64,000 nt of DNA from Silene latifolia (GCF_048544455.1 NC_133534.1:123156269-123220268); one strand, 5' to 3'. Counted from the first letter of the stretch, positions 24,001 through 34,952 are shown. Program-made: numbers and translations. Notes: generated from the sequence alone by a model not told the origin.

Positions 24001-27000
24001 CGATTGGAGTTCAAGGGTTAAACTCGAGCAGGTAGTTCGAGGGTTAATCGGTTTTGCATTTCAGGAGCAAGTTTCTAGTAACCTGTTCTTCAAGGCGTGA
24101 CAGTTTTAAAAAAAAAAAAAAGTACTGTTCACGCGTGGTACTATTCATCCGGGGAAAAAAAAGGCAAAAAGAAGAGACATGGAAAGAGTGTTCGAATTTG
24201 AAAGCATTCACGAGGACAATGATAAGTTTGATCCGACATCACCTCCTATTTTTGACGATTATGATGAGGAGGTGCCAGTGGAAGGTATCGATCTTCAAGT
24301 TACAAAATCTGTTAATTCTTCTATTGATAATCATCAAGAAGACAAGTTTGGAACAACTCTTGAAGGGGAGAAATTTGAATGTAAAACTGAAGTGGTTCGG
24401 GGTAGAATTTTAAGACTTGTGCACGGAGGGTGGTGGGGTGGTTGGCACGAGTGGGTCTGGAACTTAGAAAAGGTAAACGAGTTGCGGGATGGCATCAAAG
24501 ATGGTTCGACTATGTGTTCAAGTTTGTAATATTCATCTTTGATCCTGGCATATTGAGGCAACAAGAATTGAGGACAATTCCTTTCAAAGGAGGAGGGGAT
24601 GATCCAAAAATAATGAGCTCGATGAATGAAGAAATACTTGAAGTCAAAGCAACTGGCCACGAGCCAAGGGTTCGAATTCAGCTAAGGCACGAGTTGTTGT
24701 TGTTGTTTCCTATTGTTGTTGTTGTTGTTGTAAGGTTTCCTAAAAATCATAGGGTGGTTGTTGTAAAAATAAGGTTTCCTAAAAATCATAGGATTAATTT
24801 ATTTCCTATTCAGTTTATTACTAATTTATTTCCTAATTGTAGTCGGGATTTAATAAGGCAAGTATGCCAGCTTTAGGTCGGTTAATTAACTCCTATATAA
24901 GGAGCTTTTGTATTGCTTATTTTATATCGAAGATTTGAGTTATTGAATAAAAACATTGAGTTTTTCGTTTACAGTTGTAAACCGGTTCGACGTGTTCGTT
25001 CCAAAATTGTTATTGTTTGACGCATTTTCAAGCATTAACCCGAGTTATAATCAATAGGTCTTGATTATAGTTCACCATTGTTCGAGTTATAGGTCTAACT
25101 CGAGCAAATATCCCATTGTTTCGATTTCTAGACAGATTTCGAAGCAAATATCCTTATTTCATTATTGTTCCTTATTTTTAAACAGCTTCCGCGCAATTTT
25201 CGTATCAATTACTGTTTGGCAGAACACGGATCATTGGATCATATCAGATTTGTGTTTGGTTCGTCTCACTATTCAGTCAAGTTGAGCTTGCTTTCGGTAA
25301 GCATTGGGGATGGTTATTATCAGCTTATCTCAAGTTAAAGTTTTGTATCACATGATACCTAAAGTGTAGGTCATTTTGCGAAGAACTACCAAAAGTTTCA
25401 TTTTTCCTCAAACACTACCTAAAGACTTTAATTCTATTGTCGATAAATACCATAATCGCTGTTTCGGCAAAAAAACGTCCAGTTTCTGACATTAACTTAC
25501 CTACTTTTTTTGCAAAAACTGCCTAGCTTTCTTTTCTTTTACAGAAAGTACCAAACTTTCTTCCTATTTTCCCAAAACCAATCTTATTGTCGACTTTAGT
25601 CATCCATCTTTAACTTCCTTCTTTTTGGAGAAGTTAAGCATTAGTTTTGCTCGACAAAAATAAGTCCAAAGGTTATGATCTAAGTCAACAACCAGTTTTT
25701 GGTGTCTTTTTGGCTTTTGCCGAGATAGTGATTTTGGAAGTCGAGCTAAACTTACGATAGTGTGACAAAACAAATCATTGTTAAGGTAATGCTCGCAAAA
25801 TACCCATTTTTTTGTAGGTAGATTCTGGCAAAAAAAAACTCGTCAAGTTACGGTCCACAATTTCATAGTCAGACAAATTAATATGTCCTGATGTTAAGGG
25901 TGTGTTTGGATTGAGAGAATTAGAGGGAAAGGGAGGGGAGGGAAAGGAAAGGGTAAACCTTTGTTTGGTTACAATATATGGAATGAAGGAAATGGAAGGG
26001 GAGGGGAATGAGAGGATTTAGTTTCCCTCCTTTAGACTAAACTAAAATCTTTCCATCATTGGCAAGATTTGGAAGGAAAACTTTTTTTTATCCTCATTTC
26101 ATCAACATCCTCCATCCACTCTACCATCTCCCTCTCTTCCTCCCCTTCCATCACCCTCTCATCATTTTTGTTATCCAAACAACCATAATTTATTTTCCCT
26201 CCCCTCCCCTCCCCTACCTTTCCTTCCCCTCACTCCCCCTCCCCTCCCTTTCCCTCCTAAAATGGTATCCAAACACACCCTAAAAGTAATTAAGGTAAAT
26301 AAAGTCATATCATCTATCTAGTCAGGCCATAATCGGATCACTGAGTGACCTCAAGTCCGGTTTGGTTCTCTCGGGTAGGTTGGGTTGTTATATCGAGTGT
26401 CGGGTTGTTATATCGAGTATCAGCTTACCTTGAGGTCGAGTCAGTAAGCGAGTCTGTGCCACATTTTAGGGTGGTATTGGACTCAGGATGGATCAGATCA
26501 TATTCTATAGGTCGGTTAGGCTACCAGCTGAGCAGCTCTAAAAATATAATAGGCTAATAAGTCAAAAACATTCTGAACATGATTTTGGAAAAATTTGACT
26601 AGTAAATTTAGCGAAAGCATTAAGAAGCTCATAGAATTTCAAATTGCCAAGGATAGTGAATGTTTTAGCTAGATATGAACACTGAAAAATGACACTCACT
26701 TATACTACCTTAGCTTCCCCTGAAAAATAAAGAGAAGAATTATAATGCAACTGAGAACACTAAAGCAAGGGAAAAAACCAACCTGAATAATTAACATGAC
26801 CTCCACGATATTAATTTCATGATCCTGGACCTTGGCATCTTGTGGCTTACGACCTTCCCGAACCTATTGAGAAGGGCATTTAAGTTAACAGCATTCAAAA
26901 ATTCCTCCGAAGGCTCGAATCAACATTAAATGAACATCCAACAATAGCAAAATCACCAGATCTCAACAAAGTAAACAACTACTTAGCTTACAGTCAGTTG

Positions 27001-29381
27001 ACGCCAGAAGCCAGTATTATTAAATCTATTCCATACTGGTAAAGCTGAATCCTGCAAAAATTGTTGGAAGAGCAAGGCATGACTACATGCAATTCTAGAA
27101 ACATTTGGGCAACTGGTAGGTTCCTCGACAGCTGTCACACCCTCCCTGCAGAAACAGAGAACATGAAGATCTGTCTTATAATTAGAGGAATACACCAAAA
27201 CAAACAGAAAACGTGAAAATCTGTATTATAATAAGAGGGCTACATCAAAATGTAATTGCAGCATTTTTCTTTTGTCAAACAAAATAACAGCTTACCTAAA
27301 ATTGCCAAGCATAAATCCCACAGTGGGTTTTCCCTGTACAGAATACCCCACCGAAAACTCACACTTGTTCCGGTACCCATTTACAAGTGGTGAACCAATA
27401 ATACCTTCTAATTTGCATGCAAGACCACCTGGGACATTGAAAATTGAGGATCAAAAAATTATGATTTACAAGGAAGCTTATTAATGAACTATAATGAAAA
27501 AAAATTATCTTAGGTTACAGAAAAGATTCCTTCACAAAACCATACTTAGTTAAAGATCGCAATTAAAGAGAGAAGAAGAAACGAAAAGGGAAAAGTGAGA
27601 AAATTTGAAGAAAAAACAATAATCACCTATTTCCCTAGATTTGAGAACCCACTCCGGAAATGGTACACCACTTGGGCATGCCTTGCGTGCATTTCTAGTC
27701 TGCAATGAAATGGCTAAGTTGATAAGAAGCTTCTTTCAGCAAAAGTGACATCTATAAGATAAAACATGCAAACTTCGAAAGTATAACCATCCTACAAAGC
27801 AAGGAGACCGACTAACAAGTTTTTTAAGAATATGCATCAGAGACTTTGATTTCTGCTCAAGCTGTTCAGCATAAGGTATATCGGCAAGTGGGGTCACCGC
27901 ATCACGTGCACACTTTTCCTTCGAAATAGAACCATTTGCTTCTTCACCATTTTCACCATCATTTGAAACCGTTGTGGCTTCCATTTCATAAACTACTCCA
28001 GGTTGCCCAGGTTGATACCTCTTCTGCGCTGCTTTTATTTTGTCATCATATGATCGGGGAATGACATCACCGACCTTTAGTTTCCTATTGTTAACTGGTT
28101 TTCCATCTAGTACCTACCACATTCATTTTGAAAAATCATGGATAATTGGGTTGAACTTGTTGTAGGAAGCACTTAAATGGGGAGAATTGCCGTCAAATGA
28201 CAAACATGAATACCTCTGTTGTAGTTTTCACTTGCTCTGCATCTTCAAATGTTAAGAAACCCACGGACATGCCTTTCTTCTTCTTGGCTAATTTAAAGTT
28301 GACTCCCTGAAAAATAAATTAATCCTTAAAATCATTAATTTCAAAATAATGTATACCTCTTAGATGAATTACTGACCCATACGATGATACAACTAACAGC
28401 CAGTCAAACACCCAAAATAGAAGGTAATACCATAGGAACTAGGAAGCACAAGAGGGATGCAAGATTGGTTGGTTACTCAGTCCCAGACTTTTGGTCTATA
28501 AAATTTTAGACTATTACAATGTCACCTAGATCAAGTATATGGACACGACAGTTTTACAGGGGAAGATTTTGGATCTTCAGAAAAACTTTAGAATTGGGTA
28601 CTCCCTCCAATACACTTTGTTCCTCCTACTTTTCATTTTGGGACATTTCTTTTTGTTCATTTATTTCATATTTGAGTAAAGATGCTAGGTAAAATGATTC
28701 ATTAACTACTAATAATTATTGGGTACTCCCATCGCCCTCTTTCGTCAAACCTAAGCGAACCTCCACCACTCTCAACAGCCGACGTTGGCGCTACAAGCCT
28801 ATTACACTAAACATAAATAATTAACGACGAAATCGAAACAAAGAAGGAAATACACGAACCTGTTGATCAAGGAAAGACTTGAGCTGTTCAGAATTCCATT
28901 TCCTAGGCAAGTGAACCAAACACTTGCTAAGCTCAGCATCAGCACCCGTGTCACACAACACATCAGTCATCATCACACTACTCTCCTCTTCCTCCGCCTC
29001 ATTTTCTTCTTCTTCTTCATCTCCCCGCCTTGCAAGCTTCTTCGCCCGGTCCGAAGTAGGGTCCCAGGATCCGTCAGGGCGAGGGCGCAGCTCTGACTCA
29101 GAATGGGCGAACCGGCACGAGTCACCGTGGCTGCATTCGCCGGAGCTGTTGCGGCGGAAGTAGGAGCACAGGCTTGTTTTGTGCAGCGGGTGTACGCCTG
29201 CAGGTTTAGGGTCTTCGTCACCCCGCTTTCGCTTTACGCCGCCGCAGTCAGATAATGTTGGAGATAGAGTTGCGGTCTTAATGGGGTTGGTTTCGGCGGT
29301 TTCGGTGGTGGTTGTGGTGGTGGAAGGAGTAGGGTTTAGGGTTTCTGTTGATGGGGTTATAGACTCTTCGGGCGTTGTCAT
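14800..29381 (-). CDS. C3H24: Zinc finger CCCH domain protein / tRNA (uracil-5-)-methyltransferase (TRMT2/TrmA family), 14 exons
   Basis: Exons in order, on the minus strand: 29381-28860, 28306-28214, 28113-27817, 27699-27627, 27428-27296, 27145-26992, 26863-26783, 23431-23309, 21155-20988, 20912-20778, 20220-20125, 19501-19187, 15681-15638, 15046-14800. All introns are GT-AG and all phases agree, giving 2481 nt and 826 residues; the Arabidopsis relative is about the same length. Domains: CCCH finger (72-93), acidic stretch (121-133), RRM-like fold (about 153-225), then the TrmA-type methyltransferase with [10 protein letters not shown] (575-584, SAM binding), VVGIEMN (594-600), DPPRSGLHP (721-729) and SCNPETL, whose Cys749 is the expected nucleophile and Glu752 the expected base. 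The expected reaction is SAM-dependent methylation of U54 in the tRNA T-loop. The start at 29381 is favoured; in-frame ATGs further up (29543, 29597) lead into unrelated hydrophobic sequence. No break was seen. The symbol follows the Arabidopsis homologue from memory. Confidence 0.94.
15220..15468. repeat. MITE in intron 13 (GGGCATTAGCAATGG ends)
   Basis: The 249-bp element has inverted ends GGGCATTAGCAATGG and CCATTGCTATTGCCC (one mismatch). Flanks are TCA and TAA, compatible with a decayed 3-bp duplication. The inside is AT-rich with no coding potential. Confidence 0.65.
15638..15681 (-). CDS. C3H24: Exon 13: 44-nt micro-exon
   Basis: It encodes [14 protein letters not shown] plus two bases of the next Val, which bridges [10 protein letters not shown] to VYISCNP exactly as in TrmA-family proteins. 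The acceptor is AAATAG/GTATTA and the donor TTGT/GTAAGTC. It is too short for ORF-based gene finding and lies between a 3.5-kb and a 0.6-kb intron. Confidence 0.9.
15931..16188. repeat. Stowaway MITE in intron 12
   Basis: The 258-bp element has long inverted ends: CTTCCTCCATTCCAATGAG on the left; CTCACTGGAACGGAGGAAG on the right. TA flanks both sides (15929-15930 and 16189-16190). This is the Stowaway (Tc1/mariner) signature. The inverted match continues through GTTGTATACGTTTGC. Confidence 0.85.
16350..19111 (+). pseudogene. Degenerate LINE in intron 12 (antisense to the gene)
   Basis: Fragments in several plus-strand frames follow the LINE ORF2 order. An endonuclease piece comes first ([28 protein letters not shown] at 16356-16688). 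Reverse transcriptase blocks follow ([70 protein letters not shown] at about 16690-17800), then a zinc-binding piece ([18 protein letters not shown] near 18350). Many stops and shifts break it, and the DNA between endonuclease and RT is deleted. A Harbinger-like MITE sits in its 3' part, so the LINE is older. The tail near 19105 ends in an A run. Confidence 0.8.
18666..18948. repeat. PIF/Harbinger-like MITE nested in the LINE remnant
   Basis: The 283-bp element starts GGGGGTGTTGGGTTGG and ends CCAAACGACCCC, flanked by TTA on both sides (18663-18665 and 18949-18951). A 3-bp TTA duplication is typical of PIF/Harbinger. The inside is made of repeated CCATTCCAATC-like blocks. Confidence 0.75.
19502..20124. 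other. Intron 11 with G and C homopolymers
   Basis: A G run (about 19669-19680) and a C run (about 19768-19783) flank GGAGGGAAA / TCCCTCC sequences that are partly inverted, suggesting a worn MITE. The overlapping ORFs here are low-complexity and were not called. Confidence 0.4.
21580..22175 (+). mobile_element. Poly(A)-tailed retroposon in intron 8
   Basis: The 17 bases AAAAACTGAATAAGGGT occur at both ends (21563-21579 and 22176-22192), and the insert ends in an A run. It starts AAAGGAACTTGCTCCTTT, has CT-rich leader-like sequence (AAAACCCTAGCCTCC) and then a 72-codon frame (21911-22129) of unknown nature. It could be an internally deleted LINE or a processed transcript; I cannot name the source. 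Confidence 0.8.
22193..23308. other. Rest of intron 8
   Basis: AT-rich non-coding DNA with a GC-richer stretch at 22630-22920 whose 89-codon plus-strand frame has no recognisable domain. A single Stowaway-like end (CTACTCCGTCC) occurs near 22470 without a partner. Confidence 0.4.
23508..25207 (+). mobile_element. Small non-autonomous LTR retrotransposon (TRIM-like) in intron 7
   Basis: The left LTR is 23508-23910 and the right LTR 24759-25207. Both have the blocks GGTTTCC, AGTTTATT, TTGACGCAT, ACCCGA(A/G)TTATA and end CGTATCA. ATTAC is duplicated at 23503-23507 and 25208-25212. After the left LTR comes TGGTATCCGAAGC (23913), like a tRNA-Met primer site. No gag or pol is present; the 116-codon frame at 24179-24529 (acidic start [15 protein letters not shown]) has no family I recognise. 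The LTRs have diverged clearly, so it is old. A (GTT)n run precedes the right LTR. Confidence 0.8.
25898..26280. repeat. PIF/Harbinger-like MITE in intron 7
   Basis: The 383-bp element has perfect inverted ends GGGTGTGTTTGG and CCAAACACACCC, flanked by TAA on both sides (25895-25897 and 26281-26283). The inside is rich in GGGAGGGGAGGG and its complement, so the element can fold into a long hairpin. Confidence 0.85.
28860..29381 (-). CDS. C3H24: Exon 1: CCCH finger and start of RRM-like domain
   Basis: It encodes residues 1-174: a Thr/Pro-rich start, a basic KRKRG patch (possible nuclear signal), the finger with C72, C83, C89 and H93 (spacing CX10CX5CX3H), an acidic run and the first part of an RRM-like fold ([10 protein letters not shown]). 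The donor is CAG/GTTCGT. The longer first loop (X10 instead of the common X8) is unusual but all four ligands are present. Confidence 0.9.
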
Positions 29382-29640
29382 GTTGTTCGTGTTCCAAGGG
29401 CTTTCAGTTCGCTCGACTTCTTGATGTTTGATGGCTGGATATGATATCAAACTAGTTTTCTTGTTCGTGGTTGTACGGATATTAAAATAATATGTGATAA
29501 ATTTTACAATAAAATGGAATATAGAATATAGTACATCGTTCATGTCTAAGATTTTATGTATGCCGCATGACAAACAACAAATAATTCTCGTTAACATAAT
29601 ATTGACATAAGAATAAAAGAGCGTTTCATTAATAAAATAC
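29382..29640. promoter_or_regulatory. C3H24: 5' flank of the methyltransferase gene
   Basis: It contains the 5' untranslated region and probable core promoter. No TATA box can be chosen with confidence. The flank is short: the tandem duplication that carries the Mutator-like element starts about 260 bp upstream of the start codon. Confidence 0.4.
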
Positions 29641-31947
29641 TTTTTTTAGGGAAATAAAACCAATAGGAAGTTTATATATATGACACTTGACTGATAGTTT
29701 TTAGAATTTGTTCATTAATACTGTTTGTTTTTCAATTGGTTAAGGAAAACAATAATATTTACTCTGCATAATCAACTCAATGATGCAACAAATCTCTTTC
29801 TTTCGAATAACAACCATAATCATTGATGGATCAAATTGTAATTATGTAAAAACATTTAGGGTTATTTCATGGGAATAATCCATCATATGCCCCCTCTTCT
29901 CATATTAATCTATCCTCGTGTTTAACTGAGAATAATCTCATCTTTGACGTCATTTAACTTGTAGTGAACTCAGCCCGTAATTGACCTGTTAATACAGGTT
30001 TCCCAACAGGTCATTATTTTTTTCTTCTTCTTTTTTCTTTTTCTGGCTCCCTCTTTATACTTTCTTCATCTTCATTCTAATGAAATAATCAATCTTATAA
30101 ACCTTCATAACCAATCTTATTGACCTCCATAATAGCCATCATTTTCATTACTATCAAGAATAATCATCCTACAACTTTAATCATCAACAAACCCAAATAA
30201 TCCCCTTCCCCCCCCCCCCCCAAAAAAAAAAAAAACTTGATTAAGAAGGCCAAAAGTAGCAGACAAAAACGATTAAGAAACCGAAATCGATTAATTTCAT
30301 CAAACCCAAATAATCCCCAAAAAGAAGTACAAACTAGAGTTTTGCTTATGCTCATATCTCTGATGATATTGTTAGTGTTTCATCCCTTCACATCCTCGTG
30401 CTATTAACATTGTAGCTTGTAATCACACTTGAAATATATGGCGTAAAGAACATCGTAGGTGTTCCTTTTCGATATCGTGGATTTACAGACAAGGGTTGAA
30501 AGAGATGTCGGTAATCTGTCCTTTTTAATACAGTCATAATTTCTATTCCTTAGGGGTTTATCAACAAACCCAAATCGATTGGAAACCTAATTTTAAACCC
30601 AGAAACTCAGATTTTTTGGGGGTTTAATTATCAACAAACCTAAATCGATTATGAGTGAACCCAAATTTTTTGGGGGTTTGGTGAACCCAGATTGTGGTGG
30701 GTGGTAGAGTGAAATTAGGTAGGTGAAATTGTAGAATGAAGAAGTGGTAATTGGTAAAATGTTAGTGGTTTTGGCGACTTGAGTGTTTGTTTGATGATAT
30801 TATTGGTAGTTATCTTGGTGTTAATGGAGGATGAAGAGTGGTAAGGGAATGAAGGATGGAGTATGAAGAAGTGCTAAGAAAAGTAACCGGTTCTACAGGT
30901 ATCCCTTCCAAGAGATCAATACAAGTTAAATGACGTCAAACATGATATTATTCTCAGTTAAACACGGGGATAGATTAATCTAAGAAGATGGGGCATAGGA
31001 TGGATTATTCACTTGAAATAACCCAAACATTTAAAGGTAGTTAGAATGTTATATCTCGCGGTCAAACTATAGAAGTACGTTTGAATGTGAACCAAATTTC
31101 AACGCAATACTACATGGCTAGGGCTGCTTATGCCCCCCCCCCCCCCTCTCTATAGCAATAGTCTTGGCCCCCATCTTCTCATTTGAAACAAAATCTTTCA
31201 TGCAGACCCATATTTTTCTTCCCTGTTCACACACGTGATCTAAAACAATCTCATCCCTTGAAAGATCGATCCTTGTCTCCGAAACTTATCTCAAATTTAT
31301 CCAACCAAGTTAAAAACTAAACTCCTACTTCTAGAAAAATCCACTATCCAATGGAAACTAACCCTTGCTCTCGACAATGTTGTTTTTTTAGGAAAATGAA
31401 ACCGATATGAAGTTTATATATATGATACTTGGGACTGAGAGTTTTTTAATTTTGTTCATTATTACCTGTTTGTTTTTCAATTGGTCAAGGAAAACAGTAA
31501 TATCTACTTTACATAATCAACCCAATGATGCAACAAATCTCCTTCTTTAGAATAACAACCATAGTTTAATCATTGTTGGGTCAAATGGTAGTTACGTAAA
31601 AACATTTACAGGTAGTTAAATGTTATATCTCCCGGTCAAACTATAGACGTACCTTTGAATGTGAACCAAATTCCAACGCAATACTACATGGATGGGGCTG
31701 CTTATGACACCCCCTATAGCAATAGTCTTGCCCCCATCTTCTCATTTGAAACAAAATCCTTCACGCAGACCCCTATTCTTCTTCCCTATTCACACACATG
31801 ATCTAAAACAATCTCATCCCTTGAAAGATCGATCCTTGTCTTCGAAACTTCTCTCAAATTTATCCAACCAAGTGAAAAACTAAACCCCTACTTCTAGAAA
31901 AATTCACAATCCAATGGAAATTAACCCTTTATCTCGACAATGTTGTT
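29641..31947. repeat. Tandem duplication of about 567 bp, first copy split by a Mutator-like element
   Basis: Copy 1 is 29641-29858 plus 31025-31382; copy 2 is 31383-31947. They share long stretches in the same order, e.g. AAGTTTATATATATGA, CAATGATGCAACAAATCTC, GGTCAAACTATAGA, AACGCAATACTACATGG and GAAAGATCGATCCTTGTC, at roughly 90% identity by eye. No coding capacity is evident. Copy 2 keeps the uninterrupted target site at 31600-31608. Confidence 0.85.
29859..31024. mobile_element. Non-autonomous Mutator-like element (long TIRs, 9-bp target duplication)
   Basis: The 1166-bp element has inverted repeats of roughly 110 bp: the ends GGGTTATTTCA, AATAATCCATC, AATCTATCC, GTGTTTAACTGAGAATAAT and TTTGACGTCATTTAACTTGTA recur inverted at the right. 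It is flanked by AAACATTTA at 29850-29858 and 31025-31033, and the empty site is preserved in the tandem copy (31600). No transposase is encoded; the centre is AT-rich with a C/A homopolymer near 30210-30235. Confidence 0.88.
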
Positions 31948-33045
31948 GGAATTAAGATTTTACTTTAATTTGGATTGATGGGGTCAAGATTAAGTTTATC
32001 AGTATGATCTTTTGAGGTTTCTTGTTATTATTCATGTTACCTATATGTTTTAATGCAAGCGGTATTTTACTGATAAATAGCCTTATTTATTATCACTATC
32101 CTCGTTAAACTCATCACCCTCCACAAATGCACCCTCCCTCCACCCCCACTAATTTACCCGCAAAATAAAACATCAGCCAATGTGATTAATTCTTGCTACT
32201 TGAAACAACCTCCAATCCACTACCACTATCACTACCTTTCTGCCACGTTTTACATCTAAGAAGTCATATATCACATTCACCTCCATGAAATACCAATCTT
32301 TACTCCAGATGATATGGATCCTCGTCTCCCTTATCGGAGACAATTTATTTTTTCTTCAACAAAGAAAAGTTTAAGAAGTAATCTTCCCTCTTATCTCTCT
32401 CCCTTTCCCTTCCTAGTCTGCTTCTCATCCCCTCCCCTACCTCCATTCCAGATACTCAAACAAAGTGTTTGGGTACTATATATGTTTGAAAACTGAATAA
32501 GTTTGAATATTATATATATACATGAACTTTGCTATTTATTCCATTTTGCAAAAATAAATCTTAATAGCTCCATCTCATTTTTATTGTCCTTTTTTCTTCA
32601 AATTTTATTATATCATAATTATTATCCCATTTCTAGATCTAGTAAGGAAAAACTTTTGTCAACCAACTCGTCGTAATCAACCTCATTCCTACTCGAAACA
32701 ACCTTTAGCCCACTACTTATCCCTTCGATTCACAAATAAAACGGTCTAAAATGCAAAGATTTCATCTCTCTCTTGAAAAGTCCATCTAACTGACAGAAAA
32801 CTAACCCTCTACTTTCTGAACTTCATCATTTTTACATCCCGTAAAGATTAAGTTGAACATGACAAAAAAAACCCAGAAACTTAGGTTTTGTTTTATAACG
32901 AAAGATTGAACATTTTTTTTAGCATTTTGAGAGTTTTTACACTATTTAAATAACAAATGTGCTATTTTGAGTGTTGATCATCGACATATTGAAATAGTAA
33001 ATTGTGGTGTAATTTTCTGTTTTACGTTATAACCTTTAATTAGTA
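31948..33045. other. Intergenic AT-rich DNA
   Basis: No gene, RNA or named repeat could be recognised. Short frames are low-complexity. Confidence 0.4.
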
Positions 33046-33242
33046 CTCCCTCATATTCACTCATTTCTTCCCCTTCTATTTTGCACAAGAAATAAGAAAA
33101 TGATTTTGGACCACACAAAGCACTCCACCCCCACATACAATAGAATTTGGACTACACAAAACCTTTCAGAAAAGGAAAGAGGGAAGAAAATCCGACTATC
33201 ATGAAAATGGAAAGAGAGAAGAAATGAGTGAATATGGGGGAG
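33046..33242. repeat. Stowaway MITE
   Basis: The 197-bp element has ends CTCCCTCATATTCACTCATT and AATGAGTGAATATGGGGGAG, flanked by TA (33044-33045, 33243-33244). The CTCCCTC start and TA duplication are diagnostic. Confidence 0.88.
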
Positions 33243-33646
33243 TATATTATAAGAAAATAAAAATTGAGTTTTCTTTATCTCTAAGGAAATTAAAGATCAA
33301 ACTTTATCATATTTATAATTAATATTCTTCACTTAAAATATATAAATTTAAGCAAGTTCAAATAAGTTAGCTAAAAGTTATAAATCACAAATTGTACGAA
33401 TCAGTATAATCATTTTTTTTTATTAATATGAAATAAATGTCATAAATTTCATGAGAATATTAATGTGGTAGAGAATTATAGAAGAGTTGGCAAGTACGTG
33501 GCTTCCTTTTAGGTTTAAATTTTTTCATTTATTTTTATATTTTTGCCTAAAGGTGGTTAAAACATCGTATTATGCACGACAAATATGTCTCGCCCTTCTC
33601 CAATTCTATATCTCCCTAAATTATAGTGCTGATGCGCTCAATTTAC

Positions 33647-33650
<4 letters not shown>

Positions 33651-33718
<68 letters not shown>
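33651..33718. repeat. (AT)n microsatellite
   Basis: About 34 uninterrupted AT units. The apparent ORFs of alternating Tyr-Ile on both strands are artefacts of it. Confidence 0.97.
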
Positions 33719-33722
<4 letters not shown>

Positions 33723-34952
33723 GAGATCAACTAAGTCCTTAAGTCTACAAGTCTTAATAAGGGTTGTTGGATCAAGCAAATCAATGGTCAAGATTTTACA
33801 CAAAAAGTGCACTAGACCCACCCAACATATATTTCCTTATTTACCTCTCTCCTCTTACCCACTACCCCATGCATGCTACTGTTACATCCCATCAGTCTTC
33901 CATCATTTCCCTCCTTATTTCCTATAGAATTCAAAACAACTCGCGGTTTTATTTCCCTCTATTTTCTGTCATTTCATCTTCCCTTCATTTTTCTTCACAT
34001 TCCTGATTACTCCACTCGCCATATTTCATCTCCACCAATTTACTCAACTCACCATTTTCTTCAACTCGCCTGCAACTTGCCATTTTATATCAAATTTTTC
34101 ATCAAACTCTTCATTCTCTGATAAGGTATTTTTCTTTTTCTTATTTAGTGATTTTTATTTGTTGTTTGTTAATTATTGCCTCTTTAAACTATCATAAACA
34201 AGTTTATTTGATTTGTTCAATTTACAATTATGGTTTTGCTATTGTTGATTTCTTCAATTCACAATTATGGTTTTGAAGACGAAACTGTTAAATTTTGTAA
34301 GTTTCTTCATCAGTTGTGTAATCCTTTTTCTCATCATTTATTTTCTTCAGATGGTTTATGCCAAGAAAATTGCCAAGAAACCTGATTCAAAGGTAAAAAA
34401 TCTTGTCTTATTTGTATAACTCTTATAGAATTATGTATTAACTTCAACTCACTGTATGTATAAGTTGAATTAATACGCATTTTGTCATCTGAGATGGATG
34501 ATGTACAAATAATCGACAAGGGACGATACCAAGGTAAAAAGTTGCCTTTTTATAACTCCAGTCATTTGTTGTATAACTCTGATCCCATTTTGAATAACTT
34601 TAGTTTACAGAATGTATAACTCCATCAATGGATTGTGAAGTTCTAATTATGTATAACTCTTATCCCTTTTGGTATAACTTAAGCTAACAGCGTGTATAAC
34701 TCTTTTAATTACCTGTATAACTCTACTTATATTATGTATAACTCTTATCATTTTTTTTGTATAACTTTAACTCACAGTATGTATAACTCCAGTAATTGAA
34801 TATGAACTTCTAATTATGTGTAACTTTTAGACCGTTCTGTATAACTTCAAATTATATTATGTATAAATCTTAGGCTTTTTTTATAACTTCAACTCACTGT
34901 ATTATAAGTTCAACTAATACTGTTTATCATCTATGTTTTTCAGATGGATGAG
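33719..34952 (+). other. Possible 5' part of a transcription unit, cut by an LTR insertion
   Basis: Three short exon-like pieces start with ATGG after CAG or GAG: ATGGTTTATGCCAAGAAAAT ending TCAAAG/GTAAAA (34351-34393); ATGGATGATGTACAAATAAT ending CCAAG/GTAAAA (34493-34532); and ATGGATGAG after TTTTTCAG (34944), where an LTR begins at 34953. This resembles the start of a spliced gene, for instance a transposase-derived one, but no domain can be recognised. Confidence is low. Confidence 0.3.
34571..34800. repeat. Minisatellite, 21-22 bp, GTATAACTC core
   Basis: GTATAACT(C/T) cores start at 34571, 34614, 34651, 34672, 34694, 34715, 34736, 34759 and 34781; most intervals are 21-23 bp, with degenerate copies filling the longer gaps and extending to about 34910. 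The DNA between cores is variable. Confidence 0.75.

Noticed and set aside
28596..28740. Possible Stowaway MITE in intron 1
   Set aside because: One CTCCCTCC-like end is present but no inverted partner with TA was found.
29382..29597. Upstream in-frame ATGs as the true start of the methyltransferase
   Set aside because: The added residues are hydrophobic and unlike the family, and the first recognisable Thr/Pro-rich start is at 29381; not fully excluded.
33487..33821. ORFs with long Tyr-Ile repeats
   Set aside because: They are translations of the (AT)n microsatellite on both strands.
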